Source: Ophiostoma sp. CBS 140.51
Lineage: Eukaryota; Ascomycota; Sordariomycetes; Ophiostomatales; Ophiostomataceae
Direction of reading: 5' to 3'
Assembly: GCA_029298735.1 (NCBI GenBank)
Contig: JANSLP010000093.1
Location: 37,147 to 101,146, forward strand
DNA: 64,000 nucleotides
Position 1 is the stretch's first letter. Each line of letters opens with the position of its first letter. The position numbers and the translations under genes were made by a program. The notes under the pieces are model-generated. The model made no database searches. It was given only the letters and a program-made list of their open reading frames with translations, and was not told where the DNA came from. Positions 25,827 through 36,041 of the stretch are shown here, piece by piece.

Positions 25827-28369
25827 TCATCTTCTGCGGTCATATCCGACGCCCCGTTTCCATGGACTCGGGCTGTATTATTAGTACACATTCATAGAGT
25901 AAAAACCACGACAGATGTGACCTACCTTGAATTGTTTTGTGTTCGACTCAAATCAGCAGCACCGCTTTCTACACCACGGTAACCTGACGGTAGAGTCGGT
26001 GACGACATTGATGCCATGTTGTTGCGCTCTTGGAAAGTCGGCGTTGGTGTGTTGCGTGCACTCCGGCTGCCGCCGAAACCGTAGACTGGCGATCCAGGAC
26101 TGCGCTGACCTGGGCTGTGCGGACCCAAATTACGTTCTTCAGCTGGCAGCATGGGCACCGACGGCGTAGCGGGTGAGCGTGGGAACAGGTCGCGGGCGTC
26201 CCTCTCACGGTTGGATGGGGGTAAGTTCGACATTGTCGCTGGCGTGTTACTTCTACTGCCGCCCGAGTCGCGTTTGTAGCTGCCATTTTCACGCAGCTCT
26301 CTGCTCAAGGCACTAGGCGATGGTGACATCCGTCGGCGCTGTCCTGGAACGTTGCTGCTGTATGCTCCTAGATTTGGATGGCGGAAGTCGGACACGATCG
26401 AGTCAGTCTCATCAGCGTCGTCGAGCATCAACAGTCGGTCACGCGGGCCGCCGCCTAGACCAGGGTTGTGGACACGACCGTCAGCTAGGACGCCAGACTT
26501 GTCGAGAGGAAGACTGCTGGCGTTAGCCGGCGTTCCACCACGTGCTGTCACGGCCAGTGCATCCAGCTCGTTGCTCGCCAGGTGGACCTGTGACTTGACA
26601 AACGACGTCCGGTCGTCGGCCATGAACTGGTACCGGGCGTCGGGGTTGTTGCGGAAGAAGATGATGACGGTGGTGATGATGATCATGAGCAGGAGAATCA
26701 AGGTGACGGCTGCATTCAAGACCCAGAAAATGAGACCGACGATGCCGGTGGCGAGGGCGGGCTGCTTGAATACATTCGAAAAAATGAGGAGAATGACAGC
26801 ATTGATAAAGTTGACGACGCAAATGGTAATATGGAACGAGTTGGTGGACTTGTCCATCCAGGGACGTAGCCAGATGGCGCCAATGAGTGCAGCCGCCTCA
26901 ATGACCATGAGCCCAATAGCCTGGGCCGTGCCTGACTTTTGGGCACAGCCGATAAACACAGCCTTCAAAAAGGTGTGCACAAGGACTGGGACGGCAAAGT
27001 AGTACCCCGAGGCACGGAACTGGACGTAAAAGGGTCCCCACTTGTTGAGTGTGCGCGGGTCCGAAAACAAAATGTAGGCCGGGTTGCGGTGAAGGTCAAT
27101 GGACCGAGAAGCAATACGGATGACTGTGTAAGAGCCGTAGGCCAAGGCGGCTATGGTGGCAACCAGGTAAACAACGGCATCAACGACCTCGGCAGCCGAG
27201 TCTGCTTGTGTAAATTCGTAGAGGCCAAAGACAGAGAGAGCGGGGAAGGAGGCCAAGAGACATCGGAACAGCACCCCCTTCAAGATGGTACGCCATCCAT
27301 TCCTGAACGCCGTGGCCCGTTCACTGCGGCCACTTGTCGATCGAAGACGGACAACAAGTTCACAAACAGCCTTGGTGAGAAGGACGGTCAAGGCAGCAAA
27401 GACCATCAGAACCGTCACGAATCCAAGAACAGTCAGGAACGCATTGCTTGGCTCGATGCCAGCACGGAACGCTGCTCGTTGAATACCATACACCACAAAG
27501 CTGCCGGACCCGTTGGTCTCCACGGCACGCTTTCTCTTGTGGACAACAACGGACACATCCGAGAGTGAGTCAAACAGCTGTGACGGTGTGCCACCTGTCG
27601 CCCGCTGGTACCATGTCAGCACGTGCTGCATAAAGTCCAGACGAATCAGGCCCAGTGTCCATTGGAAATCTTGTGTCCAAGCTTGCACAATGGGCGGCAG
27701 CGGCATCCCACACAGACCAACCATGGCTTGTGCTTGAAAGTAGCCAAAGAGGGCTAGAGTATGGACAGCCACGTGTGAGGCTGCGTTAAAATGGCCAAGA
27801 AGTTGGCCGATGACGGCTGCTGCAATGAGTGCTGCCAAAATCACAAGAGCTGACGCCCACTGCACCCCGATCAGGTCGACTGTCTTGCCGTTCGACACGT
27901 CCAGCTCCAGACACGCAGCTGACGTGTTGGCCTGGTCGCCCGTTGTCATGTTGATGTACACGCGGACCTTGGCGTCGAGGTCGGGGAAGGTGTACGCGAT
28001 GCCCGGGATCTGTGACTCGGCGCCCGTGTTGACGGGCAGGTTGAAGGGTGGCGAGTCGGTTTTGGCGGCGACCATGGGACACAGTCCCGGCAAACCAATC
28101 TGGCAAGGGTCGACTTGCCGATGCAAAAACTCGAAGCCATACACCGTAATGGTAATGTCGAATACAGCGTATCCTTCGATTGACGACACGGCAATCATGT
28201 GCACGTATGCCGAGCCATTGTCGGGGGTGTAGTAGATGTTGAGCAGACTGGCTGTGAACTGTGAGTTGTCCTGGCAGGCGTTGAGGGATGTCGACCGGAG
28301 GATGTTTTCGGCGGCAGTTGGTGATGAGAAGAAGGCCAATGTGGCCAACAGTAATGAGAGCCAAATCAT
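25827..28369 (-). CDS. ML-like/TRP-family membrane protein, flavin carrier (FLC) type
   Basis: Multi-spanning protein of about 829 residues in the fungal FLC/TRP-like family, whose yeast members act in FAD transport into the ER and in calcium and cell-wall homeostasis. A signal peptide covers about residues 1-20. A luminal ML-like domain (about 21-165) has Cys residues in LNACQ, DPCQIGLPGLCP and AACLEL. The TRP-like membrane block is at about 170-590, and the cytoplasmic tail is Ser/Pro/Arg-rich. The long exon runs from 28369 to 25926. The frame would stop at a TAG overlapping a GTAGGT donor; a 53-nt intron with TACTAAT branch and ACAG acceptor leads to a last exon 25872-25827 encoding SPSPWKRGVGYDRRR. 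That ending fits my recollection of tails in this family, so I prefer it to the unspliced stop at 25922. The gene converges with the AA9 gene, 152 bp away. Confidence 0.88.
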
Positions 28370-29526
28370 GGCGCGTGACGTTGTGTGACGAGAACGAGTG
28401 ACAATGGGTTGGACGGGGAGAAGACGACAATGGATTTACACCATGGCAGTGTGATGCTGTGTGGTGTTGGCAAACGTGGCGTAAATATGACGGGAAAAGA
28501 GAGATGCTTAGTGAGGTAGACTGCGACAAGACTGGTGACAAAGTCGAGTGACACTGATGAAACTGGTGATGGCCACTGACTGGTGATGATGCAAGTCGAC
28601 GAAGTGCGGCAGAGAACGAAAGGACGCACCAAAGAAATGGGGTGAATGAGGAAAGATGGAAAACGAGTGACGAGATTGAAGAAAAACAGGGTAGGCACAG
28701 TGGGCGACTAGGCACGCACACGAACCTGATCGTCTGGATAAAATGGCCGGTTGATATCAAAACCAGGCGTGGTCAAGGACAGTCAGGGACAGCCGGTAAG
28801 GAACAAGAACAAGGCGGGTATTATCGTTCGTCAATGGGAGAATTGTTGTTGCGGTTCATGAGCCCCTTGAACAGGATGCCTGTGTTCCACCTAGCTACAG
28901 GAAGTATTTATTCGTTCTTTGTTGCATCTTGTCTTTAAGCTTCTATTTTTGTTCTAATTTCATTTTCATTGTCCAACTCACGAAGCATTCTACGTTGATC
29001 GTGATATCCATACATGCGATACGTGATTGACTAGTCGTGGATGAGTGAGTTCAAGCTTCGTTTCATGTTTTGTTCGGACGAAGATCTTCGATCGTGATGC
29101 AACACCACCGATGCCCAGACGGATTTAAACTCACCATGAAGCAATTGATCCACCATAAAATCCACAGAAAGGATTGTTTACTAACACGACTAACATGGCC
29201 GTTTCGGGCATAAATACACAGCCACAGGGGTTTGTGGAGAATGATGAGGACGGAAATATTAAGAAACCTGAAAATAAATCAAAACTGAAATGTTACCAAA
29301 AAAAAAAGAAAGAAAGAATTCCACATTGTGGACTCATTGGACGTTCAAACTTACAAGTGGTAAAATCACGGAGTACTGTTCCGTGTCCAACTGTTCTCGA
29401 CCTCGTCATTTCTTCCTTTGCCCGGGACCCCCCAATTCAGCCGAGACTACTCGTCGTACTTCCAAGTCCCTTCATCTTCTCATCCTTCGATTCCTTCTGT
29501 AGCCTCTTCCAGAGTATCTTACTAAC
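28370..29526. other. Intergenic, promoter of the FLC-type gene
   Basis: No supported gene. The proximal part should hold the promoter and leader of the minus-strand FLC-type gene starting at 28369. Confidence 0.4.
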
Positions 29527-29919
29527 ATGGCTATACGGCACAGTTCCACGCCGCACCACATATCAATACGAGATGTATGGCTGTCGGGCGTAGGCCAATC
29601 GATCTAACTCTCTGCAAACATCCCCAGTACCGTGTCTTGGCGCAGCACATCTTCATTTGACATGAGGCGCAGTCCGGGGACTGTTGATTCTGAGAGCAAT
29701 TTGTCGCCGATGGTTTACGTACGGCATTTTCACATTCAAATCGCCAAGACTCTTTTGCGGCCGGCGGCCAAGACAGACGACAGCAAAGACTCGTCAGAGC
29801 CAAGAACGGAAGCTGAGCTGACTCGCAACTTGCCTCACAGAATCACCGAAGAAGCTAAGGCAGCCGAGATGAAGGAAAAGGCCGGCAAAAATACGGCGAT
29901 GCTCTTGGCGGTCCGTTGA
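29527..29919 (+). CDS. Possible small two-exon gene, unknown function
   Basis: A plus-strand frame ending at 29919 has a charged, helix-forming C-terminus (RITEEAKAAEMKEKAGKN) that looks coding rather than random. It lacks its own good ATG start: the open frame runs back to an acceptor-like CCCCAG near 29626 preceded by a TCTAAC branch. An ATG at 29527 could supply a short first exon with a donor near 29584-29590, but that implies a very small intron. An internal ATG at 29661 is the alternative start. No family was recognised. Confidence 0.28.
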
Positions 29920-30541
29920 CGTCTGCCCTTTTTTTTTTTTTTTGGTAGATAGCAGAGCCTCATTTTGAATGTCAATTTTGGTACAAAACCGATGTGGCAG
30001 AACGATGAATTGAATTAGGTCTGTAAGGAATTAAAAGGTGCTTTGAGAACAGACAGAATTATTTACAGCTGAGAACAGATTGAATAGATTGATCACTAAA
30101 TTATCGCCTGCAGCAGATAGTTCTTTCAGTTTTTACGTAGCCGGCCAACCGTTTTTGACCGACGTCATCCATGTCAGGCGACCGATGGCCTGTAGGACAC
30201 GCGCGTTAACGAACATTATTTAAGTGGTTGATGAAGCTATTTTGATACAAATCTTAGGAGGAAAGAGCCGACGCGGCACGAGGAGTGATATGTCGAGTCC
30301 GACGCCGACTGTAAATAAGTCTAAATGCTTAATTCTGAGCCGTCCCTCGAGGGGGCGAGGGGGTCCATTTGTCGACATTTACATTCCATTTTAAGGACAA
30401 AGTGGTAGAAGGGATACCTGGATATCGCCTTCAGTTTGACTGCCGAAGTAAAGACCAACATGATTGAGCTTTTAACGTCGCGGTCTACTACTTAAAGGAC
30501 CAGCGTCGCAAAGGGCATGCGACGGTAAAAAGAAAAAAAAA
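29920..30541. other. Intergenic, A/T-rich
   Basis: No gene seen. It begins with a T run near 29930-29943 that could belong to a 3' end. The final bases before 30542 are A-rich and serve as the tRNA-Ala terminator on the minus strand. Confidence 0.4.
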
Positions 30542-30613
30542 TGGACTTGCTGGGAATCGAACCCAGGACCTTTCCCATGCTAAGGGAAAATTATACCACT
30601 AAACCACAAGCCC
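30542..30613 (-). tRNA. tRNA-Ala (anticodon AGC)
   Basis: Read on the minus strand, the 72-nt sequence folds as a cloverleaf. The acceptor stem GGGCUUG pairs with CAAGUCC (one G-U). The D arm has GUUUAGUGGUAU. The anticodon stem is UUCCC/GGGAA with loop UUAGCAU, giving anticodon AGC. The T arm has GGUUCGAAUCC, and the discriminator base is A. There is no intron. A T9 run directly after the 3' end on the minus strand is a good Pol III terminator. Confidence 0.96.
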
Positions 30614-31214
30614 ATTTGTGATTGTTTTGGCCAACGTGAGATTGACTGTAAGGAGCATGTCGCTGAAAATAGAAGACAAAATGATAGAACATGAGACGTC
30701 GTTTGTAAGAGCTCCATGAAAAGTCGAGACAACCGCATGTCATGGCTGTGAAGAGACGGCGGCTTCAATATGGGCTCAATTAATGAGATGAAATCATGAC
30801 ACGCATTTTGACGATGTGGGTTGCGTCTACAGCTGTCCGTTGACGAGACGAAGGATCGTCAACGGACGGCCGGCGAATATGGGCGTCGACCCCAACAATT
30901 AAAATAAACACATGTATATTGAATCCTGATGTTGGACGCGGCTGTCGTTTGCGTCCGTTGCCTTCGACCTCGACGTCTCTATTATTATGACGTTCACCTT
31001 GCCGAATTGTGGCCGATGGCCGACAAGCATACGAACGACACCCATGATGGCCTTGAATTGAGACTCGCCATGAGGGCTTCGTGGAAGATATAAAGACAAC
31101 GATGTGTCTGCTTCGTTCAAGATATTTTCATCGAAAGCATCATCTACAGCAATCAGTTTCACGGAGCAATACAAAATCTTATTCACGACTCAATCAATTA
31201 CTCCAAACGCCAAA
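30614..31214. other. Intergenic, promoter of the small secreted protein gene
   Basis: No additional gene supported. A/T-rich sequence with probable TATA-like ATATAAAG at 31088-31095, about 120 bp upstream of the ATG at 31215. Confidence 0.4.
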
Positions 31215-31521
31215 ATGAAGTTTACCATTCTCGCCATCTTTGCCTTTGCTGCCGTCGTCATGGCGTCGCCCCTGGACCAGGTCACTCAGCGCGAGTGCCG
31301 TGTGAGTCTTCCCGTTAGCATAAGGACAAGAATTATGGGCACCCACTGACATCTTACAGGAGGAGCGCGGTCACGAGTGCCATGATGAGCACTTCCACCG
31401 CAAGTGCGAGCGCCTCGGTCATGACCGCATTACCTGTTGCGTATGTTTTTCCATGCCCAACGTCGATTGATATTCAAAAAATGAAACTACTAACGAGTAC
31501 CTACAGCACGACCGCTGCTAA
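31215..31521 (+). CDS. Small secreted cysteine/histidine-rich protein (effector or antimicrobial-peptide candidate)
   Basis: Three exons (31215-31301, 31360-31440, 31507-31521) give 60 residues. Both introns (58 and 66 nt) have consensus ends (GTGAGT...TTACAG; GTATGT...CTACAG) and the second has a CTAAC branch. The ATG context is AAAATGA. A signal peptide, MKFTILAIFAFAAVVMA, is followed by SPLDQ, leaving a mature chain of about 43 residues. It has six Cys at 28, 36, 45, 55, 56 and 60 (spacing C-x7-C-x8-C-x9-CC-x3-C) and seven His, and is rich in Glu and Arg. Six Cys suit a three-disulfide mini-protein. The His content could bind metal or be pH-responsive. The pattern matches no family I can name with confidence. 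Splicing is essential: the last exon adds only HDRC and stop. Confidence 0.82.
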
Positions 31522-34500
31522 ATTTTTGGCCGTCCGATCATGATTTCATATGAAATAATGGTGCTACTGGGGAAACTCTGTAGAGGCGATTAGATTAGTT
31601 TCATCCCAAGCATTTTCGAGCATGCCAGATGAATATCTCCCACACTAGACAGCCCATGTTCTTGGCTTTATTGTGTTCTGTTCACCATATCATCACGAGA
31701 TAGTCAATTTTGTTCATAAAAATGACAAGGAATGCCACCTCCGCATTGCCAACATTCACCTTCCATTTTTCAAATGGCGTCGTGAAGTAAATGTCAACAA
31801 CGTGATAGCTCAAGGAGTTCGAGCCCCGTTAGGCTGAGGATTGGTCGTGATGCCCAGCCTTGCCAAGTAACGGCCCGATGCCATAAAGGGCAGCCCGCAA
31901 GATGCTATACGCCTTGGCGCAAGCCCGCCAAGCCAGTTGCATCTTATCACAGGCACATTTGCTCCGTTCACAAGGGGAAATAAAGCGCGGAGAGCGATCT
32001 ACCGTTCTACATAAAAGTGAAAAGAGGAGAGAAGTGGGACAATACATAAAAGTTCATTGGCCGTATCCGAACGGCAAATCCCGTCATACCAGATGCCGGG
32101 ACACCGGGCCTGTTTGCTGTCCCGATGTTCGTGTCAACAGAATCAAAACGCTGATATAAAGCACATGGCAGATTTTGATAGGAAGACACAGGACTGGAAG
32201 TCGTATCACGCAGTCTGGTCTTTTTCGCGTGCAGATCTTTTTCTTCGGTCTTCTGTAGTACAATTAAATGAGATACACGTCTTATCAAATGTCAACTTGG
32301 ATTCTCTTGAACAGTTAGGTATGTCATGGCCAGGCCTATCAGATAAAAACAAACATATTTCAAACTTCACCAATACGTGGATCACATTATTTAAATGCGA
32401 TGCGGTGTTTGTAAGTGGCCACGGCTCTTCTTTCCTGGAGATGAATATTCAAGGCTGACTGGCGTGGTACTTTATTGACTGTCAGATTTTGTTACGATAT
32501 TTTATCCCGAGAAGTGTATAAATGTGATCACTGAAAGGGAAACAACCTCTCGACTTCTCTCGTCGCCGGTTTTACCCCAACTTTCATCGTCTATTCGCGG
32601 CTGTCGTCGGATCTTCATCGCATTGAGCAGCTTTCATCGTTGTTGTACGTTTGTTTGGACCTAGCTTTCTACTTTCCTTGTTGGGCTGCACTAACAATGT
32701 CCGCAAATAGAAATAATAGAAAATAAAAGGAGCGAACGATGTGCTGCGAGGATGGAGTGAAAAGGATTTGGGTGGTAGCCAAAGCGGGTCCCCATCTCGC
32801 GGGAAGGAAGGTCGGAAGTGGGAGGAGGGGGGCATGAAAAGGAGAGAACAAATCGTGAACCATTCTTATCCTTGTCCCGGATCCGAAGGAGCGAAAGGGC
32901 GAAGGATGGGAAGAATACCGGGTTCGGAATACGGGGAGTATGAAGATGAGTACGGGAGTTCTAGTACCCTGTGTTGGTCTTGCTAGCTGTCGCTGCATCC
33001 GTCACATGACGACGGCGTCTTGGTACAATGACCAAACAGGAAAGATGATTGCATTTTATCACGACAGCCGCTTTTTGAATTCTTGGCTCTTTTGTCCACT
33101 CTCCTGTCTCAAGCGGTCGTTGGTGGTCGACCCCTGCCAATGGCTGCTCTTCTCCACCTCTTGTCCGTCTCTCTCCCTCCTCCTGTGCTTTTTATATTGC
33201 TTTATCTTGCGTGCGCACATTCGCATTTTTGTTGCACTTCCTGCATTTTGCCGGCGCATGATCAGGAGTACACCTCTTTTGTACAAAAAGGCAGGTTGTA
33301 TGTAGCCAAGTAGCAGCCAATCATCGCCAAGAGGATAACGATAGAACAGCCTATGTTCCTCACCTGTGCCTTTTTTGTTAGCCCCCCTTTGCGTGCCTTC
33401 TTATCTATTCCCTATCTGACTTAGCACCTCCGGATGTTCGCTCTTCCTTTTTTTCTACTTTGCATCTTTATTTCTATTTTCCCAATATCGTACTACGTAT
33501 ACCGGAATATAGCCTCGACTATGTTCCGTGTCCTGATCTTCTTTAAGCTGTGACTACCTCGAACGCGGTACAAACGGCAAGTCGATACACTATCTTCCCT
33601 TTCTTTTTTATTTTCCCCGTCCCATATCCGATCCAAAGTACAAACAATATCCCCCCGGCGCCTCATGTAGATGGGGTTTGTCTCTCGTCATCGCGATTTT
33701 TCCACAGACATCGCATCGCGTGCTTTCGTACTCGGCGATTCGGTGATTGGGTATCGTTACAGACCCGTTGTTCGGACCAAGGAGAGCCAAGAAGATCCTC
33801 TGTCGCATGTCGAATGTCGCATGTCGCATTCTTATCGAACCCCTCTCTACTGTTGCTGTCTTGGTGATTTACCTTGCACCAAACTCTACCACAGCCGTCT
33901 GGCCAGCGAATCCCTGTACTCCCTGCGATTCTGTGCCTCTTTTTCTTCCATCGTACAGAGCCCGATTGCCACAAATATAAATACGATGGGTCCCCCAGAC
34001 GCGCCCAGAATCTGTCCAAGAAATGCCCAGAAGCCAGAGTGTCGACCAGAGATCGCTGCCAAGACCCCAACCTCCGTGTCACGTTTCGCTCTCGCTTGCC
34101 AATGTGTAGTATATCGGTGTTGCTCTACTTTTCCATCTTCCTATTCGGGCAGGAGGTCGCAGTTTTGTCGTCCTTGTCCAATGTGTGTATTTCTTGTATT
34201 TCTTGTCCCACGGTACATGTTGTTTTGTATTTCCTATTCAGATATGGTACAAAATCGAGACTTATACAGAGGTACAAGACGACCTCGGCGCCTTCGGTGC
34301 GACAGTACAACAAGCTTCGGGATGAGACAGAGGACACGAAGCTCATTAAGATATCGAGACTGCTGGCGATAATGCGATAGATGTGACGGACCAGAGCGTA
34401 GTACGCCATGGCGGCACGCTAAAGGGTGTACCCGTTTTCTCTTTTCTCGCCATGTGAAATGTGCCAACACTCATCACCAACAGATATAAATTATGTGCAC

Positions 34501-36041
34501 TATGCACATGCGCCTGTTGGTCAACGATGACTTACAAAATGGCCACTACTGTCGAACGATGGCTGATTGGAGAGACGGCGGTATTTGTGGTACTAAGTGC
34601 AAACAGTGACTTTTAAACGACTGTATGTCAACGACAGACACCCAATAGAGATCCATTTTAGGGAGGTGTTTGAATTTCAACAAAGATGGCTGGCTCGTGA
34701 TACCATGCAACCACCACTTACAGATCAGAACAGGAAAAAGACAGAAGGTAGAGGGCGATACAAATATATCGGCAACGTTTACAGGTCCTTCATGTCGCTT
34801 TGTACGACCAACAGATATTCTCTCATTCTTCTTTGCACACTTCTATTCCTTCCCGCTTTACCCTCTCCGCCTCTGATCATCCGTACTCCATTCCTTCCCG
34901 CATTACCCTCTCCGCCTCTGATTTTCCCATCCGTACTCCATACTCTTGGTGTTAATTGACTTCTGTGCCTCTGACTGGCTGCAGCTCCTATCTGACCCTA
35001 TATTGCGATTTTGCCATCCGAGTATCGTATATGTGTATTTGGCATCGCGCTCGGCACGGAACACCTGCTCCCTTTTCGCCTTATTCTCCCTACCCTCCCC
35101 ATGGCATTTTTGATGATCGTCTCACTGATACCATCTAGCCACATCCTTACGAGCTTGGCTCCCAGACGCCTGTGAGCAATTAATTATCAACGAGTACATT
35201 GTAATCCGCCACCACCTGCAAAGTAGATAGATGGTCGTCCATTCTGTCTCTCTCCCACTCCTTTGCCCTCTCGCTTTCCTCAATTATCAAAAGATACCTT
35301 CCCTTCTAGAATCTATCCCGCGCTGCCATCTACCACGTTCACCTGGTATCTCGTTCCCCACCTGCACGCTTCCCCAGACTTTTCTGCCTCTTGCCTCTCT
35401 GCGTATGGGCCTCGTTTAGTCTTTGGTAAGGACTACTACGATACGGTCTTCTCATCAACAACTACTCAAACTCCTTCCTTTCTGGGACTATGTACACGCC
35501 TTCGTAGTCTGTCTTGCTTTTCTTGTATCTCTTCCCCGCTTTCCTGTCTAGGTATCGTGGCAGATTGCTCCTGAAGATGATCTCGTGTTTGTCTGTATCT
35601 GTAGCATCTCTTCTGGCCCATCCTATCCGTATCATCATTTCAACATTTTTGCCTCGTGCTCGTGCTTGACCCTCCTTATCTTGGACCCCAATTGCGTCTT
35701 TTTTCATGAACGGCATTCTTCTTCCTTGACATTGGCCTCTCTATAGGTGTGTCTATCAGTCTAATATCTCTTTTTTTGTTCCTCTACTATCGCCATACAT
35801 TTCATCCCCATGCCGGCCGCGGGTCTGGGCATTCCATTTTTTTATTTTCTGTCTATTTAACCGAAGCTTGTCTCCCGTGTCTTTTCTTTTCCATCGCAAG
35901 GTGGAGATCTATCTTTCATCCAAGCTGATACTGTTGTAAAGAAAGACAATCATCTTCCTCGTCTGGTTTTGCATTTTGTCTTGTTTCTTTCATAGAAACA
36001 TCTTATATTTCATCACCAGTATCACTTGCCATAACACCAAC
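31522..36041. other. 4.5-kb gene-poor region ahead of the OPT gene
   Basis: No gene can be supported. Frames of up to 230 codons near 33.6-34.4 kb are low in complexity and have no motifs. From about 34.8 kb to 36.0 kb the plus strand is T/C-rich, as expected for the promoter and leader of the OPT transporter. A motif ATCAGATAA (32338-32346) fits the GATA iron-repressor consensus but is 3.7 kb from the next gene, and about one chance match is expected in a window this size. Confidence 0.45.
34845..34939. repeat. Imperfect tandem duplication of about 45 bp
   Basis: Two adjacent copies (about 34845-34889 and 34890-34939) share ATTCCTTCCCGC, TTACCCTCTCCGCCTCTGAT and ATCCGTACTCCA. The second copy carries a small insertion. 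It is non-coding, upstream of the OPT gene. Confidence 0.8.

Noticed and set aside
31812..31830. GTTCGAGCCCC resembling a tRNA T-loop
   Set aside because: No acceptor, D or anticodon stem can be formed with the flanking sequence.
32338..32346. ATCAGATAA, another exact match to the iron-repressor consensus
   Set aside because: No gene start within 3.5 kb downstream, and about one chance occurrence is expected in a window of this size.
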